From positions 191,649-255,648 of the forward strand of contig CARTIQ010000001.1 in assembly GCA_949068525.1 (NCBI GenBank): a DNA stretch of 64,000 nt, read 5' to 3'. This stretch comes from an uncultured Eubacteriales bacterium (lineage in GTDB: Bacteria > Bacillota > Clostridia > Oscillospirales > Acutalibacteraceae). Below the pieces are notes generated by a model. That model was given only the letters and a program-made list of their open reading frames with translations, was not told the origin of the DNA and did no database searches. The translations under genes and the position numbers were made by a program. Of this stretch, positions 52,340 through 61,273 are shown piece after piece (position 1 is the stretch's first letter; every line of letters starts with the position of its first letter).

Positions 52340-54200
52340 CAACCCTCTGTGCAATTATTTTTTCCATGCCCTCCGCGTCCAGGTTCAGCTTGTGTAAAGA
52401 CGACTCAACTGTTGCCTGAGCAACAAACTCCCCATCTACCGCTGTCAAATAAAACTTTCCATCAAATCCAGCTTGAGTCAATTCGTGGCTAAATCTCTCT
52501 CCCACGCCGCCAGACTGCATTCCTTCCTCAAAGAAAAACACATTTTTGAACTTAGTCGCCTCCATAACCGCCGCGTTATCGATAGGTTTAATCCGGTTCA
52601 GCTTTATAATACAGGTTTTTATGCGCTTCAACTGCAGGTTTTCTCTCGCCAAGCACGCCCACGAAAACAGCCTCCCATAAGTAACAATGGCGGTTTCGCA
52701 TCCTGCTAAGTCGCCATAGACATCAAACGGATCGCAGTTACAAGCAAAATCTTCCGGTTTATATAGCTGTGCACCTCTCGGATACCGCACCGCACCTACA
52801 CCATCAACCTCATAGATCGCTTTTCTAAGCATCGGTCCCACTTCTTCAAAAAAGCTTGGCGAATACACTGTCACATTGGGGATAGCGTTCAAAAAAGAAA
52901 CATCAAACAGCCCCTGATGAGTCTCGCCATCTGCGCCCACAATTCCCGCTCTGTCAATAGCTAGCACTATCTTCAGCTTCTGAATCGCCGCGTCATGGAT
53001 TATTTGGTCGTATCCTCGCTGCAAAAAAGTCGAATAAACCGCAAAAACCGGGATCATTCCACCTGCGGCAAGGCCCCCAGCAAACGTAACTGCGTGTCCC
53101 TCTGCAATACCAACGTCGAAAAACCTATTCTTAAAGCGCCTTGCAAAATATGTAAGCCCAGTTCCGAGCTTCATCGCGGCCGTTATCGCACAAATTCGGC
53201 CATCATCCTTAGCAATTTTAAAAAGTTCCCTGCTAAACACCGCAGAAAAGTCACCAGAAGTAGCACCTTTAGCTCCTGTCTTTATGTTGAACCCAGACAA
53301 GCCGTGGAAAGCCTTCGGATTTTTCTCTGCAATCGGGTAACCCTTGCCCTTCACCGTGTTAACATGCACCAAGACCGGGCGATCCTTCCCCTTTGCCACC
53401 TGCAAAACTTTTATAAGCTCCCGTAAATTGTGGCCGTCAATCGGGCCATAGTACATAAATCCCAGATTTTCGAACACCGTGCCGTTATACACTAAATTTT
53501 TGAGCGTTGACGTCGATTTTAGGATAGCTTTTCGCATAACCTTACCTAAAAGTGGCACTCTGCTGAGAATTTTATCCACTGCACTCTTCGTTTTCAAGTA
53601 TATCCCACGCGTCCGGATACCCGAAAGGTAGCGCGCCATAGAACCAACGTTCCGAGAAATAGACATTTTGTTATCATTGAGCACAACAATAAAATTGCGA
53701 TTACACGCACCTGCATTGTTTATCCCCTCATAAGCAAGCCCGCCAGAAAGCGCTCCATCACCAATCACTGCAATCACCTTGCCCGGTTCATTCTTAAGCC
53801 TCTTAGCATTCAAAAGCCCAAGTGCCGCCGAAATTGATGTACTGCTATGTCCACAGCCAAACGAGTCATACACACTTTCATCTCTACGAGGAAATCCCGA
53901 TAGACCGTCCTCCTGTCGGATAGTGTCAAGCCGGCCCAGCCTACCAGTCAAGATTTTATGCGTATAGCACTGATGCCCAACATCCCAAACTATCTGATCC
54001 TGTGGGCAAGCAAAAACCTTATGCAAAGCAACAGTCAGCTCCACCACACCCAAGTTCGACGCTAAATGACCGCCATTCTTCGATACAGTCTCTATTATTT
54101 TTCCTCGAATCTGCACACACAAAGCCTCGAGCTCATCAATCGACATCCCCTTGATGTCCCTTGGCGATGCGACCGAACTTAAAAGATAATCTTCTTGCAT
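52296..54200 (-). CDS. dxs: 1-deoxy-D-xylulose-5-phosphate synthase
   Basis: A 634-residue thiamine diphosphate enzyme of the MEP isoprenoid pathway: GHQCYTHKILTGR, GDGALSGGLAYEGINNAG (ThDP and Mg binding), HVNTVKGKGYP and DRAGIVGADGETHQG. Condenses pyruvate with glyceraldehyde 3-phosphate. Starts at ATG 54200, after the terminator of the xse operon; tlyA overlaps its end. Confidence 0.96.
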   Translation of the reverse strand: MQEDYLLSSVASPRDIKGMSIDELEALCVQIRGKIIETVSKNGGHLASNLGVVELTVALHKVFACPQDQIVWDVGHQCYTHKILTGRLGRLDTIRQEDGLSGFPRRDESVYDSFGCGHSSTSISAALGLLNAKRLKNEPGKVIAVIGDGALSGGLAYEGINNAGACNRNFIVVLNDNKMSISRNVGSMARYLSGIRTRGIYLKTKSAVDKILSRVPLLGKVMRKAILKSTSTLKNLVYNGTVFENLGFMYYGPIDGHNLRELIKVLQVAKGKDRPVLVHVNTVKGKGYPIAEKNPKAFHGLSGFNIKTGAKGATSGDFSAVFSRELFKIAKDDGRICAITAAMKLGTGLTYFARRFKNRFFDVGIAEGHAVTFAGGLAAGGMIPVFAVYSTFLQRGYDQIIHDAAIQKLKIVLAIDRAGIVGADGETHQGLFDVSFLNAIPNVTVYSPSFFEEVGPMLRKAIYEVDGVGAVRYPRGAQLYKPEDFACNCDPFDVYGDLAGCETAIVTYGRLFSWACLARENLQLKRIKTCIIKLNRIKPIDNAAVMEATKFKNVFFFEEGMQSGGVGERFSHELTQAGFDGKFYLTAVDGEFVAQATVESSLHKLNLDAEGMEKIIAQRVDAFARQEKAGCSAV

Positions 54201-54241
54201 TCCACCAAACCCTTACAATAACCTAGTTCAAATTATATCAC

Positions 54242-54291
54242 AAAAAAGCCTAACAATCAAGCACCGCGTTCTTTCGGGCTTTGTTAAGGCT
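54242..54291 (-). terminator. Rho-independent terminator after xseB
   Basis: On the minus strand AGCCTTAACA (54291-54282) pairs with TGTTAGGCT (54255-54247) with one bulged base, followed by TTTTTTG. Ends the nusB-xseB unit before dxs. Confidence 0.75.
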
Positions 54292-54335
54292 CTTTATTGC
54301 AATACAAATTTAAAATTCGCTGTAAATCTTTGCCG

Positions 54336-54563
54336 CTACGCCTTTTTCATGCTTGTTTTTTTATCTGCTTCCGCACCTGTAGTAGATAAATTCGTAATTT
54401 TCTGCTCAGCACCTTCCAGTACTTCGTAGCAAAACTTCGCTATTTTTGTGCCTTCCTCGAATAACTTCAAAGACTCCTCTAAGGATTCCGCGCCGCCCTC
54501 TAGCTTTGCGACGATTTCTTGCAGTTTTTTTAACTCTGCCTCAAACGATTTACTCTTCGCCAT
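54336..54563 (-). CDS. xseB: Exodeoxyribonuclease VII small subunit
   Basis: A 75-residue coiled-coil protein: FEAELKKLQEIVAKLEGGAESLEESLKLFEEG is the diagnostic XseB region. It assembles with XseA into a single-strand DNA exonuclease. GGAGG lies eight bases before the ATG at 54563, which overlaps the end of xseA by 14 bases. Confidence 0.95.
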   Translation of the reverse strand: MAKSKSFEAELKKLQEIVAKLEGGAESLEESLKLFEEGTKIAKFCYEVLEGAEQKITNLSTTGAEADKKTSMKKA

Positions 54564-55779
54564 CAACTCCACCTCCTAGGGAAACTCCAGTAACATCGCA
54601 CTCTATCTTACCGTCCGATACAATAATGCTGATTTTATCGCCATTTTTAACTTGGTCTAAGTGAGAAATCACACTGTTTGCAGAATTAACAGCTACACAA
54701 TATCCCGAGCTAAGCAACTTAAGCGGGCTCAGAGCCTCTAGCTTGCTAACCGACAAAAAAAATTCTTCCTTGCAGCCAGAAATAATCTCTTTAAAGTTCA
54801 GTCTCAATGCCATCAGCAAGGCATCCAAAATCATTTTTCTATCATTAAGCATTCTGCCATGGCTACTTAGTGCGCCCTGCTTTGTCAAGCCATCCAGCTT
54901 CTTGCGGCAGTCTCCCACCCGGCACTGCATCAGAGATTTCATATAAGATGTCCAATATTCTATATCCGAAATAAGCTTTTGCGTGTCCGGAACCACCAGT
55001 TCAGCCGCAGCAGAAGGTGTTGGAGCTCTAAGATCGGCCGCAAAATCGCATAGTGTGAAGTCCGTCTCGTGTCCAACCGCGGAAATTATCGGAATTCTCG
55101 ATGCCACAACGCTTCGCACCAAACTCTCGTTGTTAAACGCCCACAAATTCTCTGCAGACCCGCCACCTCGCGCTACAATTAGGACGTCACACAAGTTCTC
55201 ATCGTTAAACCGCTCTATCGCCTGCACGATCTGTTCTGCGGCGCCTTCTCCCTGAACTAAAACCGGGCAAAAAATTATCTCTGCCAGCGGGAATCTGCGC
55301 TTCATCACGTTTTGGATATCCCAAAACACCGCTCCAGTCTCAGATGTAACAACTCCTACTCTTTGTGGATACTGTGGCAATGCCTTTTTGTTCTTTTCAT
55401 CAAACAATCCCTCTTTAGAAAGCTTGGTTTTAAGCTGCTCAAAGGCCAGACTCAACGCACCAACCCCGTCCGGTTGAATGTCTTCCACATAAACTTGATA
55501 AACCCCCGAAGCCTCATAAACTCCGACTCTGCCGCGCACTATCACCTTCGCCCCATTCTGCAGCCGAAAGCGAACTCGCCTTGCAAAAGCGGCAAACATC
55601 ACCGCCCGTACCACACTTTTGTCGTCCTTAAGCAAAAAATAAAAATGTCCCGACTGGTAATGATCCGTGAAATTCGAGATTTCACCTGTCAAAAACACAT
55701 TTTCTAGGTTTAAATCCGCGTCAACAAGCGACTTAACATAAAAATTAATCTGCGAAACCGTCAGCACATTAATGTTCAT
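54550..55779 (-). CDS. xseA: Exodeoxyribonuclease VII large subunit
   Basis: A 409-residue nuclease: N-terminal OB-fold domain (NVFLTGEISNFTDHYQSGHFYFLLKD), catalytic core with VGVVTSETGAVFWDI and DVLIVARGGGSAENLWAFN. Overlaps the TsaD-like gene upstream by four bases and xseB downstream, so the operon is translationally coupled. Confidence 0.96.
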   Translation of the reverse strand: MNINVLTVSQINFYVKSLVDADLNLENVFLTGEISNFTDHYQSGHFYFLLKDDKSVVRAVMFAAFARRVRFRLQNGAKVIVRGRVGVYEASGVYQVYVEDIQPDGVGALSLAFEQLKTKLSKEGLFDEKNKKALPQYPQRVGVVTSETGAVFWDIQNVMKRRFPLAEIIFCPVLVQGEGAAEQIVQAIERFNDENLCDVLIVARGGGSAENLWAFNNESLVRSVVASRIPIISAVGHETDFTLCDFAADLRAPTPSAAAELVVPDTQKLISDIEYWTSYMKSLMQCRVGDCRKKLDGLTKQGALSSHGRMLNDRKMILDALLMALRLNFKEIISGCKEEFFLSVSKLEALSPLKLLSSGYCVAVNSANSVISHLDQVKNGDKISIIVSDGKIECDVTGVSLGGGVDGEE

Positions 55780-56714
55780 TGCAAACCACCTGCCTTTATC
55801 GACGTGAGTACCGACACTCCGGCTGCATTGTCCGATGAAAACTCCGGTTCACCAAAGATTACGTTAAAACTCAAGCTCAGTCTCCGCTTTATAATCGTGT
55901 TTGACATTACTCCACCCACAAAAACTACCGGCATTTCGCCAAATTTTCTCAAAACTTCTCTGCACATTGCCTCTAACGCTGCACCCACGTGTTCTATGCA
56001 AAACCGCGCGACCTTTTCGTTCCTCTCCTGATCTAGCTTCATCCGTGCACATGAATTTTCCACTCCCGAAAAGCAACAGTCTGTCCCTTTTAGCGTAGGC
56101 GTCACCTTAATGGCTTCATCACAGCAAAGCGCCAACTTCTCGAGCGCTCCCCCAGCCGGGAAGTTCAGCCCTAAAGCCACTCCAACTCTGTCGATAAGCT
56201 GCCCCGCAGTTAAATCCAGCGTCTTTGCGACAATTTTCGTCTTAATTACGTTAAGCTCGTCCGGAACCACTAGCAAAACCTCTGTCGTGCCCCCAGAAAC
56301 ATGAAACGCCAAGAATTTTTGCTCCATTAAGTCGAGCCGTCCAGCAGAAAAAAGTCCCGCCGCGATATGCCCCGCTTGGTGCGAGAACTCATAACACGGT
56401 ACATTCAAAAGTTCATCTATCATCCTACCAAAGGAAGCCCCCACTGTAAAGCACGGCATGTAAGAGCCATATTCGTCTCGTGGCCTTACTGAAACTCCGA
56501 CTGCATCTGGTATTTCAACCAAGCCTTTAACGACCTCTCCAAATACATCCGGCAGCCTATTCACATGATGAAACACTGCATCGTTTTGTCGAAGGCCGAT
56601 TTCGCCGCTTTTTACCGGCAACAGCTTTTTCGCCTGTTTCAGCGTTCCATCTGAGGTGTAAACCGCCACAGACGTCGTATAGTTGCTTGTGTCTATTCCC
56701 AAAAAACTAGCCAT
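55776..56714 (-). CDS. TsaD/Kae1-like (M22 glycoprotease family) paralogue
   Basis: A 312-residue ASKHA-fold protein: LGIDTSNYTTSVAVY, the metal-site motif HQAGHIAAG and FHVSGGTTEVLLV. Canonical TsaD (t6A synthesis) has a similar HxxGH but a longer chain and different active-site details; this shorter form, found between nusB and xseA in Clostridia, is a paralogue of unknown role. Its start overlaps the end of nusB by eight bases. A canonical tsaD is not in the window, so it cannot be excluded as the only copy. Confidence 0.75.
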   Translation of the reverse strand: MASFLGIDTSNYTTSVAVYTSDGTLKQAKKLLPVKSGEIGLRQNDAVFHHVNRLPDVFGEVVKGLVEIPDAVGVSVRPRDEYGSYMPCFTVGASFGRMIDELLNVPCYEFSHQAGHIAAGLFSAGRLDLMEQKFLAFHVSGGTTEVLLVVPDELNVIKTKIVAKTLDLTAGQLIDRVGVALGLNFPAGGALEKLALCCDEAIKVTPTLKGTDCCFSGVENSCARMKLDQERNEKVARFCIEHVGAALEAMCREVLRKFGEMPVVFVGGVMSNTIIKRRLSLSFNVIFGEPEFSSDNAAGVSVLTSIKAGGLQ

Positions 56715-57123
56715 TTTTCTGCTCCAAATTTCTGTTTATGCCTCCTAAAATCCCATTTATAAAGGTGGGCTCCTTCTCGGCTCCATATTTTTTCGAGAGT
56801 TCCACCGCTTCGTTTATTGCAACATTTGTTGGGATATCATCCCGGTACAGCATCTCGTACACCGAAAGCCTCAATATTGCCAGTGCGACCTTAGATAGCC
56901 TATTTTTATCCCATTTTAGCGAGAATTTCTCAATAAGTTCATCTATTTCCGTAAGGTTCTCTAAAATTCCCTCAAAGTAGCTGACAACAAAATCGTTAAA
57001 ATCACCTGGCAAACGCTCCCCCGCCAAGAGCTTAGTTTCCCTGAGCTCTTCCAAAGAACATCCGGTAAAATTATTTTCAAATAGTAGCAAAAATACGAAC
57101 TCCCGCTGTTTATGTCTGTTCAT
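56707..57123 (-). CDS. nusB: Transcription antitermination factor NusB
   Basis: A 138-residue all-helical protein starting MNRHKQREFVFLLLFE, with LRLSVYEMLYRDDIPTNVAINEAVELSKKYG near the end, diagnostic of NusB. It acts with NusE (S10) on rRNA transcription. A hairpin 30 bases upstream (57154-57180) and GGAGGG precede the ATG. First gene of nusB-(TsaD-like)-xseA-xseB. Confidence 0.95.
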   Translation of the reverse strand: MNRHKQREFVFLLLFENNFTGCSLEELRETKLLAGERLPGDFNDFVVSYFEGILENLTEIDELIEKFSLKWDKNRLSKVALAILRLSVYEMLYRDDIPTNVAINEAVELSKKYGAEKEPTFINGILGGINRNLEQKNG

Positions 57124-57153
57124 TAACCTTAAAAGCCCTCCAAAAAGCCAACA

Positions 57154-57180
57154 GCCCCTTACTAAAAACAAGTAAAGGGC
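57154..57180 (-). terminator. Hairpin between spoIIIAH and nusB
   Basis: Minus strand: GCCCTTTACT (57180-57171) pairs with AGTAAGGGGC (57163-57154), ten pairs with one G-U. TGTTGGCTTTTTGG follows. It either terminates spoIIIA read-through or attenuates nusB, whose start is 31 bases beyond. Confidence 0.55.
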
Positions 57181-57268
57181 CACACTTCACCAAATATAAT
57201 AAAATCAAAGTTCAATTACTGTTTTTAACGTCACGTACATTATACCACAGTATGAGAAATTTTCAAGC

Positions 57269-57856
57269 TTATTTTGCTTCCACGATCTTTATTTTGTCCG
57301 GGGCTATTCCTCCTTGGCCAGCTACGATGTCCTTTATTACCACAGCCAGGTTCTCGTTTAGGGCTTCTGTTCCACCCACCACAACGCTGCATTCGTCGTT
57401 TTGAATGAACGCCAGGCAATCTGCAACGCCTTTTGCTTTTATCAGGTTCTCTATGTTCGACTCTTTTTCTATGTTTTTGGCTATTTCTGCCGCCTGCTTT
57501 ACCGATTCGGCCTTTGCTTGCTCCGAAGATTTTGCGTTCTCTAATGTTTCTTTTATCACCTCAGTCGCCTCTTCTCTTGCTTTCTGCCGCTCGCTTTTCG
57601 CTTTAGAAAAATACTCTGAAGAACTTTTGGGTTTATCTTTATTCTCCTTGCCGTTGCCTTCTTTGTTTTCTTCGCTATTCTCCAGCGTTGGAGTGTTATT
57701 CACAAACTGCGCTTCGCCCAACTCCTTTGTCGAGATTATCGAATTATCATCGCTCAAACCTTGATCCGAAGAAAGCTGCCAGTTAAGATATACCGCCGTG
57801 CCCAAAGCTATCACTAATGCCGCTAAGATTATTTGTTTTTTCCCAAAAATCATCAT
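57269..57856 (-). CDS. spoIIIAH: Stage III sporulation protein AH
   Basis: A 195-residue mother-cell membrane protein: one N-terminal helix (about residues 8-25), an acidic, Lys-rich coiled-coil linker and a C-terminal YscJ/FliF-like ring domain (ADCLAFIQNDECSVVVGG). It interacts across the space between membranes with SpoIIQ to build the feeding channel. AGGAGG precedes the ATG at 57856. Last gene of the operon. Confidence 0.93.
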   Translation of the reverse strand: MMIFGKKQIILAALVIALGTAVYLNWQLSSDQGLSDDNSIISTKELGEAQFVNNTPTLENSEENKEGNGKENKDKPKSSSEYFSKAKSERQKAREEATEVIKETLENAKSSEQAKAESVKQAAEIAKNIEKESNIENLIKAKGVADCLAFIQNDECSVVVGGTEALNENLAVVIKDIVAGQGGIAPDKIKIVEAK

Positions 57857-57882
57857 ATTTTTCCTCCTAAAATTTTGATTGT

Positions 57883-58461
57883 TTACTTTGTTACATAAAC
57901 TTTTTTTGATGTAACGTTTAATGCGGTTTTTACTGCATCTGTTATTTTTTGCTGCACTTCTGGCTGATTTCCGCCTTCGCACACCACCACTACACCTTTT
58001 ATTGTTGGTTGTATTTGTGTTACCGATAGCGCCCGTTCTGTTCCGTCAGCATCTTTCATTGTTATGTATTTCTTCTCACTATCGTCACTCTCCCTTTTTT
58101 TACTCGTTTGACCGTCGGTTGTTTTATCTTCTGTTGCCTCTTTGTTCTTTTTTTCCTCTGTTGCATAGACGGTCTCTTCGGTACTCTCTAGCGTTACTAG
58201 AACTTTTGTATTGCCTGCCCCTTTTATGCTCGAGATCATTTCCTTTAAACTACTTTCTAGCTTATTCACATACTGCTGCGTACTGTTACTGCTGCCGTTT
58301 TGTGCCAATTCTGCTTTTTCTCTTTTTTTGCTGCTACTTTTTAAATGTCCCGAAAAAAATATTAATGCAATCCCCAAAACTCCCGCTATTACTATTATTT
58401 TTCTGAATTTATCTTTAAGCAAAAATTCTTTTATTTTTTTACTTTTTTCTTCCACAGTCAT
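57883..58461 (-). CDS. spoIIIAG: Stage III sporulation protein AG
   Basis: A 192-residue protein with one membrane helix (about residues 22-40) and a ring-building domain with the family signatures VLVTLESTEETVYA and IKGVVVVCEGGNQPEVQQKITDAV. It forms a large ring of the SpoIIIA-SpoIIQ channel. A Lys/Glu/Asp-rich insertion lies at about 100-130. ATG at 58461 overlaps the end of spoIIIAF. Confidence 0.95.
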   Translation of the reverse strand: MTVEEKSKKIKEFLLKDKFRKIIVIAGVLGIALIFFSGHLKSSSKKREKAELAQNGSSNSTQQYVNKLESSLKEMISSIKGAGNTKVLVTLESTEETVYATEEKKNKEATEDKTTDGQTSKKRESDDSEKKYITMKDADGTERALSVTQIQPTIKGVVVVCEGGNQPEVQQKITDAVKTALNVTSKKVYVTK

Positions 58462-58468
58462 TAAAGTC

Positions 58469-58948
58469 CTATTCACTCCCAACGACAACATCCACTTTTA
58501 ACTCGAGCCTTTTTTCTAGCTCATTTTTTACCGCGTCCTTTTTGAGTTTATCACCTCTTGCTAAAAAAACTTCTACATTTTTAATTGATATGCAATTATC
58601 CTTGCTTGTATCCATAATTATGTTAATTTTTTCTGGTTTAACACTCTTTGCTTTTAAAATTTCTTTTATTGTTGCCTTTAAATTTTTTTGCACTATACTT
58701 TTGCTCTGATCGTTTATTGTTTCTTTTAGTTTACTTTTTTCTTTTACCGATATTTCGGGCATTTTGGCGCTAAAATTAATTCTTGATAAACTATTTTTTA
58801 GCGGGACTACTACTGCGCTTAGCATAAAGATCCCTAAAACTACCCGAAAAATTTTCTCCATGTTCCCCTTTGGAAACAATATTTCTATTATCGTGCACAC
58901 CACCGAAGTTATACAGATCGTCGTTATCCAGGCTTTTACCGCGTTCAA
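58469..58948 (-). CDS. spoIIIAF: Stage III sporulation protein AF
   Basis: A 159-residue membrane protein with two N-terminal helices (KAWITTICITSVVCTIIEILFP and the FRVVLGIFMLSAVVVPL segment) and a C-terminal soluble domain. Start is TTG at 58948, preceded by AGGTGG; it overlaps the spoIIIAE stop by four bases. Component of the SpoIIIA secretion-like complex. Confidence 0.9.
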   Translation of the reverse strand: MNAVKAWITTICITSVVCTIIEILFPKGNMEKIFRVVLGIFMLSAVVVPLKNSLSRINFSAKMPEISVKEKSKLKETINDQSKSIVQKNLKATIKEILKAKSVKPEKINIIMDTSKDNCISIKNVEVFLARGDKLKKDAVKNELEKRLELKVDVVVGSE

Positions 58949-60108
58949 CTGCCACCACCACCTATGCTCAAAACCAGCACCGTAGAGATTATCAAAATCG
59001 TCATGATGCACAAGACCACCGCCATTAGTGTACTAACCACTTTCCCGATGTTCTTTAGCAGCGTTGAGATATTTGGCAGCTCAAAGATTTCTCCTGCTAC
59101 AGCGCAGATATTAAGCACAAACGACCACGCAATACACTCTACGACTGCCGGCAAAAAGATAAATCCTACCGCTATTATGAAAAACGCACCGATCCCCGAT
59201 TTTAAAATTTTTACGCAGCCCTGCACTGTTAAAAATGCGTCACCCAGCGCACTGCCTACTATTGGAACAAAGCTGCTCAGTACAAACTTCATGGCCTTGC
59301 TGTTTACGCTGTCTGCCGTGGCTCCTATTATGCTTTTTGTCGTCAGTATGCCCGAGAATATCGTCATTGTAAAGCCTAGCACCCATTTTGTGATTTTCGA
59401 AAAAAGCCCACACAGCCCAGAAAAGTTGAATCTTGGCGAAATGGCACAGACTACGCTGACGGTTAAAAACATATTCAAAAGCGGGACCAAAAAGTTGGCA
59501 CAGAGCTGCGTGATGACGTCGCCCAAGGTCACCATTAAAGAGCTGAACGCTGCCGATGAAATCGCTTGCCCCGAAGCTACCATAACTCCTGCCATTATTG
59601 GTATGTAGCAAAATAGAAATCCTGCTCCACCCTTTATTATTGCGGCAACTCGTCCAATAAACCCCACGATTGGCGTCACTATTATCATGCAGACGCACAG
59701 GGTACTCACGACCCCCAATGTTGCTGCCAATGATTTTTCTCCTATGGAAATTTTAAGTGCAGTTAAAATCGCGTTCAAAAGCGTTACCGCCAAGATCATG
59801 CTGATTGATCTAAGCGGCGCTGGGAGGTTTTTCTTTGCTGTTGCTAAGATTTTTTCTAGCACCACTTCTGGCTTTATGCCTATGATTTCGTTAAAGTCAG
59901 CTCCGTTTACACCAATTCCCTCAAGTGAGTTTTTGGTCTCTTTGGGTAACTCATCGAATAGCCTTTCCGCTCCACTATTATCGTACTGCTCTTTGTAGAC
60001 CTCTTGGTTGTAGACTCCATATACGTTATTTGCCTCTGCTGCCGCTGGAATGCTCTTAAACACGCTTAAAATTAGCACAATTCCTAAAAATATCTTTTTC
60101 ACGTTCAC
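58945..60108 (-). CDS. spoIIIAE: Stage III sporulation protein AE
   Basis: A polytopic membrane protein of about 387 residues with a signal-like first helix, an extracellular region and about seven further helices (PLLNMFLTVSVVCAISPRF and GAFFIIAVGFIFLPAVVECIAW are typical). Largest membrane component of the channel. Start uncertain: GTG codons at 60117, 60108 and 60102 are possible; GGGTGG favours one of the latter two. Confidence 0.94.
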   Translation of the reverse strand: MNVKKIFLGIVLILSVFKSIPAAAEANNVYGVYNQEVYKEQYDNSGAERLFDELPKETKNSLEGIGVNGADFNEIIGIKPEVVLEKILATAKKNLPAPLRSISMILAVTLLNAILTALKISIGEKSLAATLGVVSTLCVCMIIVTPIVGFIGRVAAIIKGGAGFLFCYIPIMAGVMVASGQAISSAAFSSLMVTLGDVITQLCANFLVPLLNMFLTVSVVCAISPRFNFSGLCGLFSKITKWVLGFTMTIFSGILTTKSIIGATADSVNSKAMKFVLSSFVPIVGSALGDAFLTVQGCVKILKSGIGAFFIIAVGFIFLPAVVECIAWSFVLNICAVAGEIFELPNISTLLKNIGKVVSTLMAVVLCIMTILIISTVLVLSIGGGGS

Positions 60109-60109
60109 T

Positions 60110-60499
60110 TTAACCACCCAAAAGACTAGTTACAATTTTTATGACTTGCTCAAACAACGGCAGAGTCATGCCTATTATCAGCACTTTGCTTGCCAGCTCT
60201 ATTTTTGAGGTTAGGGCTGTTTCGCCGGCATCGTTGCAAGAATCCGATGCGAACTGCGCCAAAAAGCATATACCCAGCGTCTTGAAGAGGATCTTGGCGT
60301 TATCGCTAGAAATTCCGCTATTAGAGAGCAACTCGTTTATCTTCTGGATCGATGGCGTGATTTCTGATAAAATCATGCATAGTATGAAGACTCCCGCCAT
60401 TATGCTCACGAAGATAGAGTACTCCGGGTTGTATTTTTTTATCATTACCGATATGGCCGTGGCTATCAGCGATATCGCGATTATACCTGCTATGTTCAT
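60110..60499 (-). CDS. spoIIIAD: Stage III sporulation protein AD
   Basis: A 129-residue membrane protein of the SpoIIIAC/AD family with about four helices. The sequence EYSIFVSIMAGVFILCMIL and the final LPLFEQVIKIVTSLLGG are typical. Ends two bases before the probable spoIIIAE start. Confidence 0.94.
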   Translation of the reverse strand: MNIAGIIAISLIATAISVMIKKYNPEYSIFVSIMAGVFILCMILSEITPSIQKINELLSNSGISSDNAKILFKTLGICFLAQFASDSCNDAGETALTSKIELASKVLIIGMTLPLFEQVIKIVTSLLGG

Positions 60500-60502
60500 T
60501 GG

Positions 60503-60700
60503 CTACAGCCCAAAAATCGACTTTATTGTGCGAAAAAGTATGTCTATTTCTTTTACTACCATCATCAGAACCACTATTAACCCCGCTAGAGTCGTCATCA
60601 TGGCTTGTTCTTCCCGGCCCGACCGGATCAGCACTTGGTTTAGCACTGCCACGATTATCCCTATTGCCGCTATTTTGAAGATTAAATCTATGTCCATCAT
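60503..60700 (-). CDS. spoIIIAC: Stage III sporulation protein AC
   Basis: A 65-residue protein with two membrane helices, beginning MMDIDLIFKIAAIGIIVAVLNQVL, the diagnostic SpoIIIAC pattern. Two ATG codons stand in tandem after GGAGG. Confidence 0.95.
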   Translation of the reverse strand: MMDIDLIFKIAAIGIIVAVLNQVLIRSGREEQAMMTTLAGLIVVLMMVVKEIDILFRTIKSIFGL

Positions 60701-60763
60701 TAATTTTGTGCTTCCTCCGCTTCTAACTTTATAGTTTTGCCGGTATTTTTGTGCTGTTATTTT

Positions 60764-61273
60764 CTATAATAGAATTATCGCGATGCTTATCCCTGCCAAT
60801 GAACCAAGCATTAAATAGAGTTTGCTCTTTTTTTCTCTTTCCTCTTTAGCCGCTTCCAAGGCTGTCTCAATGAGCTTTTGGTTCATCTCGCACAACGAGA
60901 TTTGCCCTCTAACGTCCGTTGTGCCAAGCTCTTCGCCAAAGTTACTTATCAGTTCTTTTTCCGGTTTTCGCAGCCCATAGGCGCCTGCCAAGCTTTCTAC
61001 TGCTTTTTGCCACGCTTTTGCAAAGCTCTCTTCTAACTTTAAATTTCCCCTCATCTGGCTCAAAAAGCCCGAAATCTCGCTCTTTGTGTCGCTATAACTA
61101 TTTATAATTTCACTCAAAACTCGCTGTGTATAGCGAATTTCTGTATTTATGTAGCTTATGAACTGCAGGTATTGCTGCAAAAATCTTACTCTCAAGCTGA
61201 GTCTACGCGATGTCGCATACCCCAGAGCTGTTGACGACGCTATTAATAAGAGCGAACCTATTAGTTTTATCAA
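60764..61273 (-). CDS. spoIIIAB: Stage III sporulation protein AB
   Basis: A 169-residue protein with helices at both ends and a central helical region: STALGYATSRRLSLRVRFLQQYLQFISYINTEIRYTQ is typical of SpoIIIAB, which resembles type II secretion GspF-like partners. I place the start at TTG 61273, inside the end of spoIIIAA, giving the normal family length (about 170). Confidence 0.9.
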   Translation of the reverse strand: MIKLIGSLLLIASSTALGYATSRRLSLRVRFLQQYLQFISYINTEIRYTQRVLSEIINSYSDTKSEISGFLSQMRGNLKLEESFAKAWQKAVESLAGAYGLRKPEKELISNFGEELGTTDVRGQISLCEMNQKLIETALEAAKEEREKKSKLYLMLGSLAGISIAIILL

